Source of the DNA: Candidatus Saccharibacteria bacterium oral taxon 488
GTDB taxonomy: Bacteria; Patescibacteriota; Saccharimonadia; Saccharimonadales; Saccharimonadaceae
Assembly: GCA_013099015.1 (NCBI GenBank)
Contig: CP039998.1
Coordinates: 744,001 to 808,000, forward strand
Direction: 5' to 3'
DNA length: 64,000 nt
The position numbers were made by a program, and so were the translations under genes. Positions 26,020 to 34,547 of this stretch are shown in pieces. Below the pieces are notes generated by a model. It did no database searches. It saw only the letters and a list, made by a program, of their open reading frames with translations, and had not been told where the DNA came from. Positions within the stretch are counted from its first letter, which is position 1; the number at the start of each line of letters is the position of its first letter.

Positions 26020-26721
26020 ATGAACGGAAAAACCTGGGCTATCTTTGCAATCGTTGTCGCGGCTATCGTCGGCGGTATGATTTATTTGTCAACACAGAAT
26101 CGCTTGAATGTCAGTGATATCTCGCGCGACGCCGCCCTGCGCGTTATGCCAGCCGAAGCACGTACTGGCGACATCGGTGAGCACACTATCGGCAACACCA
26201 ATGGCAAAGTCTTGATGATCGAATACGGCGACTACCAGTGCCCAGGCTGCCGCACTGCTGCACCAGAAGCCAAGCGCGTGGCCGAGAAATACAAGGATCA
26301 CGTCGCGCTGGTCTTTCGTAATTATCCAATCCCGTCGCTCCATCCAAACGCCCGAGCGGCGGCGGCGGTCGCCGAGGCAGCTGGGCTGCAGGGCAAGTTC
26401 TGGGAGATGCACGACTTGCTCTACACCAACCAAGGCGCATGGAGTAATGCCCGTGCCAAAGAACGCACCGACGTCTTCAGTGGCTACGCCAAGCAGCTGG
26501 GCCTGAATGTTGATAAATTCAATGCTGACCTAGCCTCCGGTGCTGTTACGAAGAAAATTGACTTTGACGTGGCAGTCGGGCGACAGTTACAAATTGATGG
26601 CACGCCAACCTTTTTCATCAACAGCAATAAGCTCAATCTAACCGACTCTAGCTCTATCGAAAACGCCGTCAAAGACGCCCTGAAAAAAGCCGGTGTCGCA
26701 GTTGATAAAGCAAAAAGCTAA
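26020..26721 (+). CDS. DsbA/BdbD-like thiol-disulphide oxidoreductase
   Basis: An N-terminal membrane anchor (about 5-23) is followed by a thioredoxin domain with CPGC at 74-77 in IEYGDYQCPGC, a helical insert, and the cis-Pro loop GTPTFFIN. These proteins form disulphides outside the membrane and could serve the cysteine-bearing pilin and envelope proteins nearby. GGAGGAAGT before ATG and TATAAT at 25990-25995 give a normal leader. A strong terminator follows. Confidence 0.92.
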   Translation: MNGKTWAIFAIVVAAIVGGMIYLSTQNRLNVSDISRDAALRVMPAEARTGDIGEHTIGNTNGKVLMIEYGDYQCPGCRTAAPEAKRVAEKYKDHVALVFRNYPIPSLHPNARAAAAVAEAAGLQGKFWEMHDLLYTNQGAWSNARAKERTDVFSGYAKQLGLNVDKFNADLASGAVTKKIDFDVAVGRQLQIDGTPTFFINSNKLNLTDSSSIENAVKDALKKAGVAVDKAKS

Positions 26722-26759
26722 CCTCAAGCCGAAACCACTGGCCGAAACAAACCCAATGC

Positions 26760-26792
26760 AAAAATCACCCCGGTGCCTGTGGGGTGATTTTT
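26760..26792. terminator. Strong bidirectional terminator
   Basis: AAAAATCACCCC and GGGGTGATTTTT form a long stem with a short loop, A/T-tailed on both strands. It ends the DsbA-like gene and, from the other side, the small transcript beginning near 27012. Confidence 0.9.
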
Positions 26793-26820
26793 ATGCCGTC
26801 CCTTTTTAGGACATGCGCAC

Positions 26821-26916
26821 TTATTGTGCTATGTATGTTTGCCATTTGGCAGACACCACATCCACTGCGACCTTTTTGCGCCGACTGGTCGACACAACAT
26901 TGATTGCTATTGGCAT
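26821..26916 (-). CDS. 31-residue small protein (or small RNA)
   Basis: ATG preceded by AAAGGAG at ten bases opens a frame MPIAINVVSTSRRKKVAV.. of 31 codons ending TAA. A consensus promoter lies upstream and a strong terminator downstream, so a discrete transcript of roughly 250 bases is expected. The peptide is basic without a membrane segment. Either the peptide or the RNA itself may be the product. Confidence 0.5.
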   Translation of the reverse strand: MPIAINVVSTSRRKKVAVDVVSAKWQTYIAQ

Positions 26917-27018
26917 GTGTTTCGTACTCCTTTGTACTAGTGCAGCCTCACGCGCTTCGACCTTTATTGCCCACTTTATGATAAGCAGCGATATGCTTCG
27001 GCGCGAGACACATCAGCC

Positions 27019-27047
27019 ATGATAGCAAAGACTGATACGAACGTCAA
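27019..27047 (-). promoter_or_regulatory. Promoter of small transcript
   Basis: TTGACG, exactly 17 bases, TATCAT on the minus strand. No annotated large gene follows; the transcript would run about 250 bases to the terminator at 26760-26792. Confidence 0.65.
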
Positions 27048-27084
27048 GCGGGAACTACCTCTGGTCTGACCCCTGATGCCAACC

Positions 27085-28005
27085 TCAAAACAAGCGCAGC
27101 CGCTTGGCGAAGATATATACAATGCCGATGAGCAGCACCGTAAACCCGGTAATCACCGGATAGGCCCACGCCTCGCCCTGAAACGGCAGGGCAATATTCA
27201 TGCCGTACATACCGTAAAACACATTCGGGATCGCCAGGAGAATGGTGATGGCGGTCAAGACTTTCATTCGCTGGTTGAGGACATTATTGGCGATGGTTGA
27301 ATAGGCGTTATGGATGCTGGTGATGGTCTGGCTGTTGGCGGCGACCATGACGAGTAATTGCTTGACGTGCAGCACCAGATCGCCCAGCGCCTCGAGGTCG
27401 CGCACCGTGAACAGACCACGGCGATTGAGCGCCAATTGGCCGAGCACGCTGGCTAAGCCCTCGAGACTTGAATGAAATTCGTTGAGGCTATCTTCGATGG
27501 CTACAAACTCGATAAAGTCAGCATTTTTTACCTCATGGCGCGACAGCCGGTGCCGGGCCGCAGCGATATTACCAGCAAGGTCATGGATCTGCTGCTCATA
27601 CGCAGCCACCACACAAGCGATAGTCGCTGCGAGGAGCGCACCGGGCTTGTCGGTCGTGGTCGTGAGAAACGGCTCAGCGGCTTGCGGCGAGAAATTATTA
27701 GCAGGATTAATCGTCACAAACTGGGTTTTCGATACAGCAGCCAGCAGCGGCGCGGTCTTTATAGCGTCGTCCCGAACGAGCGGCAGCCGCACAAAGACGT
27801 ACTCAATGCCGCCGCTATATTCCATCCGCGGTAGTTCGCGCACATCGGCCGCGTCACGGACGATATTTTCGTCAAGGCCAAACTGCTCGGCGAGTTCGCT
27901 TGGGCGCAGCGTGCCGCTGACATGCGCCCAGACGCCACGATGAAACTGATGCGTTCGCCCCAACGAATCACCCATACATCGCCGCTCAAAGTAGCCCACC
28001 GTCAT
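27085..28005 (-). CDS. CorA-family metal-ion transporter (first copy)
   Basis: A 306-residue protein with a soluble N-terminal domain, a long helix region, then two membrane helices near the C-terminus with YGMYGMNIALP between them, the GMN selectivity signature of CorA channels for Mg or related ions. A basic tail ends it. The frame is open upstream, but TATAAT ends six bases before the ATG giving MTVGYFERR, so that leaderless start is preferred. It lies just downstream of an MFS gene on the same strand but has its own promoter. Confidence 0.9.
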   Translation of the reverse strand: MTVGYFERRCMGDSLGRTHQFHRGVWAHVSGTLRPSELAEQFGLDENIVRDAADVRELPRMEYSGGIEYVFVRLPLVRDDAIKTAPLLAAVSKTQFVTINPANNFSPQAAEPFLTTTTDKPGALLAATIACVVAAYEQQIHDLAGNIAAARHRLSRHEVKNADFIEFVAIEDSLNEFHSSLEGLASVLGQLALNRRGLFTVRDLEALGDLVLHVKQLLVMVAANSQTITSIHNAYSTIANNVLNQRMKVLTAITILLAIPNVFYGMYGMNIALPFQGEAWAYPVITGFTVLLIGIVYIFAKRLRLF

Positions 28006-28041
28006 GAGAAAATTATACCCCAAAAAATACCACTCTGGCAA

Positions 28042-29694
28042 TTAGCCGCGCAGTCGCTTTTCCCGAACCGGCATTACCATAATCATCGCGACAACCATCA
28101 GCCCCGAACTGATCAAAAATACCTGATGCAGCCCATCAGCAAAGGCGTGGAGAATAACATCGGTAAATTCCTCCTGCTGTTGGTTAAACTGCTGTTTTGC
28201 CCGGGTCTGGGCCGGTGCTGGCAAGCGCTCAAATCCTTGAGCTGCCGCCTGAGCGATCGTCTCTTTTTGAGCATTTAGCCGTAGCAGCACGTCAGCATTC
28301 AATTCGCCGGACAGCATCTGCTGGGCAGCCGGTGAGCGCTGTAAACTCTGAATATATGGCAGCTGATTAGGATCACCGACATGCGCCACAATGCCAGCAG
28401 TCAGCACGCCAGAGAACACGGCCGCACCAATTGTCGAACCCAGCCCACGAAATAGCTGCACACTGGAGGTCGCCGCACCGAGGTCTTTTTGCGTAAACTC
28501 ATTCTGCACCACCAAGGTCAAGATCGGCATCGCCGCCCCCAAGCCCAGCCCGGCCAGCGCCATCACCACTGCCTCATGCCAGTATGGCGACTCAGGCTGC
28601 AAGATAGTCAGGGCCGCCACGCTGGCCGCCGTCACGCCAAAGCCACCGACGATCCAGCGCTTATATTTGCCAGTCCGAGCGACAAGCCGGCCAACCGTGA
28701 TCGAGCTCGTCATAATACCCGCTACCATCGGTAGCAGCATCAGCCCAGCCTGCGAGGCAGTGGCGCCAAACACCTGCTGGTTAAACTGTGTTAGATATAA
28801 AATTGCCCCCATAAAGGCCGCGCCAAACAGGCTAGCCGCCGCCATAATCAAACTATATGTCCGATTGGCAAAGAACCGTAGCGGCAGAATCGGCTGTTTG
28901 GCTCGCCGCTCAATCACAATAAAGCCCAGCGCCGCCAGTACTGATATCGTCAGCAGCACACCCTGAATCAGCACTAGGCTAACACCACGCTCGATTAGTC
29001 CCTTAAAGATCATCTCTGTGTTGTCTACCGCCAGCACCAGTGTCGCCAGAGCAATGGTGATAAACAGCGCGCCGAGGTAATCGGGCTTGTGCGTGCGGTC
29101 ATGCTTGATCTGCGGGCAGTAGCGAATGATGAGCACGGTAGCGATCACGCCGATCGGCACATTGATCAAGAACGTCCAGCGCCAATCACTGACCATGCCA
29201 AATAGCGACACACCATCTGTCAGCCAACCACCGATTAACGGCCCGGCTACTGAACTCATCCCAAAGACCGCACCAAACAGTCCTTGCCATTTACTACGTT
29301 CCTTTGGCGGAAAGAGGTCGCCGACAATGGTAAAGGCGTTTGCAGTGATGATACCGCCGCCGATGCCCTGCAGCGCCCGCCACGCAATCAGCCACTCGAC
29401 TGTCGGCGCCAGGCCGCTCAGTAGCGAGCCGATGGTAAAGATACTCACTCCGGCGAGTAACAGCGGCTTGCGGCCATACATGTCGCTCAACTTACCAGCC
29501 AGCGGCACGGTCACCGTGGTGGTCAACATGTAAGCAGTCACGATGAAGCCAAGCGACGAAAAGCTATTAAATTCCTTGACAATCGCCGCCAGCGCCGTCG
29601 AGACAATCGTTTGATCCAGCGCCACCAAAAACAGTGCGCTCATCACCGCACTCATGACGATTAATTTATTTCTGATCGATAATTCGTGTAGCAT
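28042..29694 (-). CDS. MFS multidrug efflux transporter, 14-helix DHA2 type
   Basis: About 14 hydrophobic segments in 550 residues. MFS motif A appears as GKLSDMYGRKPLLLAGV near residue 67 and motif C as GAVFGMSSVAGPLIGGWL, as in EmrB/QacA drug:proton antiporters. The extracellular loop between the last helices is long (residues 440-510). AAAGGT lies before ATG. Upstream a TTGACA-18-TAAAAT promoter and a palindrome at the start point indicate regulated expression. Confidence 0.93.
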   Translation of the reverse strand: MLHELSIRNKLIVMSAVMSALFLVALDQTIVSTALAAIVKEFNSFSSLGFIVTAYMLTTTVTVPLAGKLSDMYGRKPLLLAGVSIFTIGSLLSGLAPTVEWLIAWRALQGIGGGIITANAFTIVGDLFPPKERSKWQGLFGAVFGMSSVAGPLIGGWLTDGVSLFGMVSDWRWTFLINVPIGVIATVLIIRYCPQIKHDRTHKPDYLGALFITIALATLVLAVDNTEMIFKGLIERGVSLVLIQGVLLTISVLAALGFIVIERRAKQPILPLRFFANRTYSLIMAAASLFGAAFMGAILYLTQFNQQVFGATASQAGLMLLPMVAGIMTSSITVGRLVARTGKYKRWIVGGFGVTAASVAALTILQPESPYWHEAVVMALAGLGLGAAMPILTLVVQNEFTQKDLGAATSSVQLFRGLGSTIGAAVFSGVLTAGIVAHVGDPNQLPYIQSLQRSPAAQQMLSGELNADVLLRLNAQKETIAQAAAQGFERLPAPAQTRAKQQFNQQQEEFTDVILHAFADGLHQVFLISSGLMVVAMIMVMPVREKRLRG

Positions 29695-29775
29695 TGTTTG
29701 TTACCTTTCATGTTATTCAAGTATCAGTAGCCCATAAATGTAAGAGTTCTCAACTACCCAATATGATTTACACTA

Positions 29776-29789
29776 TGCACCCAAGTGCA
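29776..29789. promoter_or_regulatory. Palindromic putative operator at the MFS start point
   Basis: TGCAC-CCAA-GTGCA is a perfect 5-base-arm palindrome 2-3 bases downstream of the -10 box of the promoter at 29792-29821, where a repressor would block RNA polymerase. No regulator gene is adjacent. Confidence 0.5.
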
Positions 29790-29791
29790 AT

Positions 29792-29821
29792 ATTTTACGC
29801 CGGATGGGCGGTGGGTGTCAA
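29792..29821 (-). promoter_or_regulatory. Promoter of MFS transporter gene
   Basis: TTGACA, 18-base spacer, TAAAAT on the minus strand, giving a leader of about 90 bases before the MFS ATG. Confidence 0.7.
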
Positions 29822-29924
29822 GCCGAGCTGCCGCAAGTGACACCGTGCCGTGAAGTCTATCGACCCAAGCTGTCCTGATACTTACAATGCAAAACAGCCG
29901 CAATGATATTCTACGGTAGCGGCC

Positions 29925-30296
29925 TTACAGCGTCGTATCCTTTTTATAATTTTTCTTAGCCTCTAGCAAGCGGCGATTTTGTTCGGCTTTGTCTTTGATC
30001 TCAAAAATTTCAACTGGATACTTTTCATCTAGTTTAGCAATTTTTGCAGCAACCGCTTCGGAAATATTGACATCAAATCGGTCGGCAAATTGAATCGCAT
30101 AGATAATGATGTCAGCCAGCTCGCTTGCCATATCTTCTTTTGTGCCAATATGCGTGTCGTTCCATTGAAAATATTCAAGCAACTCATTGGCCTCCAACGA
30201 TAACGAAATTGCTAAACCACGTGAATCCTTCGTCTTATCCCACTGACGAGCACAGACGTGACTCATTACTAACTTTTGTACTTCTTCAAATGTCAT
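29925..30296 (-). CDS. MazG-like/dCTPase-type pyrophosphohydrolase
   Basis: The 123-residue protein shows SLEANELLEYFQW near residue 33 and ELADIIIYAIQFADRFDVN near 60, the E-x-x-E and E-x-x-D metal sites of all-alpha NTP-PPases of the RS21-C6/dCTPase branch. It would hydrolyse unwanted dNTPs. AAAGGAGACAGC precedes the ATG chosen; an earlier in-frame codon would add eight residues but lacks that spacing. It is about 50 bases downstream of lysS. Confidence 0.85.
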   Translation of the reverse strand: MTFEEVQKLVMSHVCARQWDKTKDSRGLAISLSLEANELLEYFQWNDTHIGTKEDMASELADIIIYAIQFADRFDVNISEAVAAKIAKLDEKYPVEIFEIKDKAEQNRRLLEAKKNYKKDTTL

Positions 30297-30371
30297 GCTG
30301 TCTCCTTTATCTATTGTCACGTCTTATAGTGCTACTGATAGCTCAGTCCCAACCCAGCCTCGCCAAAACTC

Positions 30372-31898
30372 TTACTTGACCAGCCGCAGCCGCTCAACCA
30401 GCCAGTCTCTTGGCAAGATCGACAAGAACCAGCCAGCGCGCGGGCCGGAATCTTTGCCGATTAATACGCGATAGATGGTGGTGAATAGTTCCCGCGGCGG
30501 CAGCAAACCGCTTTCTTTGTAGATGTAAATCGCTTGATGGAACCAATTGCCGTCAGCTTCGGCTGGCGCCTCGGCAATATCGTCAGCTAGTTGCCGCAGG
30601 TATTCTTTTTCTTCTGCTGAAAACTCATCTGGATTTACCTTGTCTGCGAGGCGAAATTTCAGCGATTCAGGTGCCCACTGATCCAGCCACCGACTGACGT
30701 AGTCTAGCTCGGTGATAATCACCATCTCTTCCTCATCAACAATGTCCGCATATTCCGCACTACGCCGCAAAATCTCCACCGTTTTTGCTGTGTCGCACAG
30801 AGCCGCTTGATATGAAATAACTAGATGCGAAAATGGAACTGAACTAACCGCTGGCTGGTTCAACCCATCAGTACACAAGAATAGCAACCGTTCATCAAGT
30901 TCATTTTGCGGATGCTGCCTCATCGCTGCAAAGTCGTCAACCAACCGCACTAGACTATCGGTCTCGTCAAAATACAACCGCTTGGCTGGCGAATATCGAA
31001 GGATAAAGTAGCGCACTACCTCAGGTGGCAGCATATCAACAACGTCGTGTGCGTTCACGCCAGTACCCTTGCTGGCGCTCATCTTTTTCGTATCACCAGT
31101 GCGATTAATAAATTCATATGGCACTGGTACTGGCGCATCAATATCATAAACTTCACGAGCAATCCGCTTACCAGTATCGTACGAGCCGCCCTTCGTCGCA
31201 TGATCACGGCCAAACGGCTCAACATCAACGCCGAGTAGCCACCACCGCCCCGGCCAGTCCAGCCGCCAATCCAACTTTACTTGCCCGTCGTCATACCGAA
31301 CTGTGTGCTCCGAGTCATCATGACTACGATAGGTGATCGTTTTAGCATCGCTATCCATGCTGATGAATCGGCGATTTTTTAGCCGACCATGCTCCATGAT
31401 CTGAATTGGCGACCACTGATCATCCAGCTGCCGACCCGATACCTCCTGGATGGCCGACTTAGCTTTGTCAATGCGGCTCAGCGAGCGCTCGATGGCCGGC
31501 ACAAAAAACCCGCTGCGATATTTATCGCTGGCATAGACTACGTCCATGGTGATGCCAATTTTATTAGCACTATCAAGAAATGGCTTCAGGCAAAAATCTC
31601 CCCACGAATCATATTGATCATCTGGTGATGGTACCGTACAGAGCGGCATACCCAAGTACTGTTCGTAGTTAGCTGGCAGATTAACTGGCACTTTGCGAAA
31701 AGCATCTAAATTATCCGAGACGTGAACATGGCGCGCCCGAATGCCTGCTTGCTTCAGCGCCCGCACTACGGCGTCAGCGATAACGATTTCGCGCAAATGC
31801 CCCACATGATACACGCCCGATGGCGATGCACCTGAGGAAACGAGCACCTCTTTATCCATATTTCGAAACTGATCGACAATATCATCAAGCCACTTCAT
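30372..31898 (-). CDS. lysS: Class I lysyl-tRNA synthetase
   Basis: HVGH at 31-34 (HIGH motif) in SPSGVYHVGHLREIVIAD and KKMSASKG at 271-278 (KMSKS) place this 508-residue enzyme in the class I, archaeal-type LysRS group rather than the usual bacterial class II form. It charges tRNA-Lys. The C-terminal helical bundle is of normal size. TATAAT ends seven bases before ATG without a Shine-Dalgarno, so it is probably leaderless. The promoter overlaps that of the divergent small leader ORF. Confidence 0.95.
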   Translation of the reverse strand: MKWLDDIVDQFRNMDKEVLVSSGASPSGVYHVGHLREIVIADAVVRALKQAGIRARHVHVSDNLDAFRKVPVNLPANYEQYLGMPLCTVPSPDDQYDSWGDFCLKPFLDSANKIGITMDVVYASDKYRSGFFVPAIERSLSRIDKAKSAIQEVSGRQLDDQWSPIQIMEHGRLKNRRFISMDSDAKTITYRSHDDSEHTVRYDDGQVKLDWRLDWPGRWWLLGVDVEPFGRDHATKGGSYDTGKRIAREVYDIDAPVPVPYEFINRTGDTKKMSASKGTGVNAHDVVDMLPPEVVRYFILRYSPAKRLYFDETDSLVRLVDDFAAMRQHPQNELDERLLFLCTDGLNQPAVSSVPFSHLVISYQAALCDTAKTVEILRRSAEYADIVDEEEMVIITELDYVSRWLDQWAPESLKFRLADKVNPDEFSAEEKEYLRQLADDIAEAPAEADGNWFHQAIYIYKESGLLPPRELFTTIYRVLIGKDSGPRAGWFLSILPRDWLVERLRLVK

Positions 31899-31904
31899 AT
31901 GTGT

Positions 31905-31911
31905 TATTATA
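31905..31911. promoter_or_regulatory. Shared palindromic -10 (TATTATA) of divergent leaderless genes
   Basis: Read on the plus strand it supplies TATTAT five bases before ATG at 31916; on the minus strand it supplies TATAAT seven bases before the lysS ATG. One 7-base element can serve as -10 in both directions. Confidence 0.6.
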
Positions 31912-31915
31912 CATC

Positions 31916-31960
31916 ATGAAAATATTATTCTGCACATTAGCCCAACCATTCGCCTTATGA
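31916..31960 (+). CDS. 14-codon leader ORF overlapping next gene
   Basis: ATG five bases after the -10 opens MKILFCTLAQPFAL and ends TGA inside the next gene's ATGA. The downstream gene has no Shine-Dalgarno of its own, so its translation may depend on ribosomes finishing this leader. It could instead be an incidental start. Confidence 0.4.
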   Translation: MKILFCTLAQPFAL

Positions 31961-32481
31961 ATATTCAAAAAGCAGTTATCTTATTCGAGAAGATCCGCGA
32001 CTTACCATACGGAACAAGTGGTAATAATGGAATGTGGTCATGCTACCAAAAATGCGTGTATTTACAGCGAGAATTACAAAAAGTTGACATAGCAAGCCAG
32101 TTGTTGATTGGCGTATTTAATTGGCAGGATTTACCAATACCTGATCGTATTCTTAAACTACGTCAATGTCGAAACGAGAGACACGCTATACTTCGTGTAT
32201 TTATTAATGGATCGGCCTGCGACATTGATCCATCAATTGATAACAAACTTGTATCAATTTTACCAATAGCTCAATGGGATGGAATTTCGAGTACGATAAC
32301 TATGGCACCGCTCAAACATCTGCGAATCTACCAACCACATTCCCTACACGAGCGTATTTCATCGCGATTGCGACATCAATTCTTCGGTTGTAATCCTGAG
32401 AAGTTTTACACTGAACTCGATTCGTGGCTAACAGCACATAGAATTAAGTCTGGATTAACAAGACAAGAGCAGGAGCGGTAG
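31957..32481 (+). CDS. Transglutaminase/papain-like fold protein, unknown
   Basis: The 174-residue protein contains MWSCYQKCVYLQRELQKV near residue 27, ERHAILRVFI near 75 and DIDPSID near 88. A Cys at the start of a helix, a His in a strand and an Asp one strand later match the order of a transglutaminase-like catalytic triad. The real activity is unknown. The DNA is AT-richer than the flanks, and the start overlaps the stop of a short leader ORF. Confidence 0.6.
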   Translation: MNIQKAVILFEKIRDLPYGTSGNNGMWSCYQKCVYLQRELQKVDIASQLLIGVFNWQDLPIPDRILKLRQCRNERHAILRVFINGSACDIDPSIDNKLVSILPIAQWDGISSTITMAPLKHLRIYQPHSLHERISSRLRHQFFGCNPEKFYTELDSWLTAHRIKSGLTRQEQER

Positions 32482-32506
32482 CTACCCTACCGTCAACTCT
32501 CAAATT

Positions 32507-33625
32507 TCATTCCCACCGAAACAGCTTGATCGCGGCGATGTAAATAACGAGAGTCCAGGCGGCGACAGCACCGATTTGCGGCAGGGCCTCGATGAAGCTG
32601 GCATGCTCAGTCATGATCAAACGGAAACCATCAGTAATCGGCGTCATCGGGATAAACTGGGCGGCACCGCGTAACCACTCTGGGAACATGTACAGCGGGA
32701 AGAATGCACCAGACAAGAACATCATCGGGAAAGACAGTAAGTTGCTCAGCGGTGCGGACTGATTTTCGTTCTTTGCCCAGCCGCCGATCAACAGGCCCAA
32801 GCCTACCATCATAAAGGCCGCCAGCACCGCCATAAGGACAAAGAGCCCCCAATCGCCGCGCATATTAAATTGGAACATCAACATGCCAACGACAACCATC
32901 ATAGTTAGGCTAAGCAGCGAAATAATCGTGTAGTGAATCGCCATAGAAATAATCAGCTGACCCGAGGTAAACGGCGCCGCACGCAGTCGGCGGTAGGAGC
33001 CACGCTGCTTTTCGGCCGGCATCTGGTTGGCTAGACCAAAGATGCCCATACTCATTAAACTAAATGCCAACAGTCCAGTGAATGTATAGTCAAATGGCTT
33101 CAACCGCTCGTCGCCGACCGCTTTGCCCGCAGCCTTGAGCGGTGCCTCTGGCTGGCCCAAATGCTTATTTATTTCATTGGCAATCTGATTCATCACCGCC
33201 GTTAAGGCGCTACCAGTTTGCTCGGAACCTTTGGCGTACAGAACGTTGATTGTGCCAGTCGGGCGAGCATCTCTGCCCTCACCCTTCACTTCGCCAAAAT
33301 CGCTCGGCAGTTCAATGATACCGTTCAGTTCCGAACGCTTCATCTTCTCACGGGCCTCATCCATATCCTTGACATCTTTGATTTTAAGAATCGAGTCTTT
33401 GGCGTTTTCTTTAGCACCTTTGACAAAGTTTTTAGCAAATTCTGTCTGCGAATTATTGATAATCGCAATGTCAAAGCTGGTCGATTGATTATTAAAAATC
33501 GAACCGAATACCAACAAGAAGATGAGCGGAAACAGGAAGGTAAAGAACAGCGACATTTTATCGCGGACGAAACGTTTTTGCTGGGCGCGTACTTGCCCGA
33601 ATACACCAGTCCAATATTTTTTCAT
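32507..33625 (-). CDS. ABC-2 type exporter permease
   Basis: One N-terminal helix (FTFLFPLIFLLVFGSIF), a large external domain of about 150 residues, and five further helices toward the C-terminus match the ABC-2/YhgE-like permease layout. The FIPMTPITDGFRLIM segment before the last helix is typical of the family. The ATPase gene ends one base before its ATG, so the pair forms one exporter of unknown cargo (drug, lipid or peptide). Confidence 0.9.
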   Translation of the reverse strand: MKKYWTGVFGQVRAQQKRFVRDKMSLFFTFLFPLIFLLVFGSIFNNQSTSFDIAIINNSQTEFAKNFVKGAKENAKDSILKIKDVKDMDEAREKMKRSELNGIIELPSDFGEVKGEGRDARPTGTINVLYAKGSEQTGSALTAVMNQIANEINKHLGQPEAPLKAAGKAVGDERLKPFDYTFTGLLAFSLMSMGIFGLANQMPAEKQRGSYRRLRAAPFTSGQLIISMAIHYTIISLLSLTMMVVVGMLMFQFNMRGDWGLFVLMAVLAAFMMVGLGLLIGGWAKNENQSAPLSNLLSFPMMFLSGAFFPLYMFPEWLRGAAQFIPMTPITDGFRLIMTEHASFIEALPQIGAVAAWTLVIYIAAIKLFRWE

Positions 33626-33626
33626 A

Positions 33627-34391
33627 CTAATCCCGAATCGCCTTTCCTGTTAAGTCAATAAATACGTCCTCCAAATTGGCCTGCTCGACAACTTGCTTTT
33701 TCTTGAAACCGCGCGCCAGTAGCTGCTTGATCAGATTATGCGGCGTATCAATGGTGATGATCTTGCCATTATCCATAATCGCCAAACGGTCGCACAGCAG
33801 CTCGGCCTCGTCCATGTAATGAGTCGTCAGCACGATAGTAATACCTTCATCGCGAATCTCTTTGATCAAATCCCAGAGATTGCGGCGAGCCTGCGGGTCG
33901 AGGCCAGTGGTCGGCTCGTCGAGGAACAGCACCGTCGGATTGTTAACCAGCGTCGACGCGATGGCGAAGCGCTGCTTTTGCCCGCCTGAGAGCTGCTCGA
34001 CATAGCTTTTGGCTTTGTCGGTCAATTGCACCTTGGCCAGCAGCGCGTCGGCGTCGACCGTTTGTCCGTACAGGCTGGCAAACATTTTCAATTGTTCGCG
34101 CAAAGTCAGCTTGTCATAAAACATCGTCGATTGCAGCTGGATGCCGATGATGTTTTTAATGTGCTTCGGCTCCTTAGCAACATCAATTCCGTCGATGATC
34201 GCCGTGCCGCCATCAATCGCCCTCAGTGCCTCGAGCATCTCTAGCGTCGTCGTCTTACCAGCACCATTTGGCCCGAGGATGCCAAAGATCTCGCCTTTCT
34301 GGACCTCAAACGACACGCTATCGACGACATTCTTGCCATCGTACGTCTTGACGAGTTGGTCAACTGTTATGATTGGTTCGGGTTGAGCCAT
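33627..34391 (-). CDS. ABC exporter ATPase
   Basis: Walker A GPNGAGKTT at about 39-47, signature LSGGQKQRFAIA near 138, Walker B VLFLDEPTTGLDP near 160 and the switch His in TTHYMDEAELLCDR. The C-terminal extension ending in NLEDVFIDLTGK is the DrrA/CcmA-type tail. It pairs with the permease downstream. AAAGGAG precedes ATG, with a consensus promoter about 80 bases upstream. Confidence 0.95.
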   Translation of the reverse strand: MAQPEPIITVDQLVKTYDGKNVVDSVSFEVQKGEIFGILGPNGAGKTTTLEMLEALRAIDGGTAIIDGIDVAKEPKHIKNIIGIQLQSTMFYDKLTLREQLKMFASLYGQTVDADALLAKVQLTDKAKSYVEQLSGGQKQRFAIASTLVNNPTVLFLDEPTTGLDPQARRNLWDLIKEIRDEGITIVLTTHYMDEAELLCDRLAIMDNGKIITIDTPHNLIKQLLARGFKKKQVVEQANLEDVFIDLTGKAIRD

Positions 34392-34473
34392 ACAAACTCC
34401 TTTCCGCGCTCTGTTTTAGCACCGCATACCTTAGCGATAGAATGACTCCCTGCCAGCCTATCTTTAGTTAGTC

Positions 34474-34501
34474 ATTATAACACTCTGCGTGAGGTATGCA
34501 A
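34474..34501 (-). promoter_or_regulatory. Promoter of the ABC exporter operon
   Basis: TTGCAT, 16 bases, TATAAT on the minus strand. GCATACCT over the -35 is repeated inverted (AGGTATGC) about 65 bases downstream in the leader, a possible two-site operator. Confidence 0.6.
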
Positions 34502-34547
34502 CCCGGGAGGACTAGCCAAGCCGACACGATACCGTTATACTAACCAT

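Noticed and set aside
26813..27022. A plus-strand 69-codon frame with a hydrophobic stretch
   Set aside because: No ribosome site or promoter fits, and the opposite strand has promoter, Shine-Dalgarno and terminator for a small transcript.
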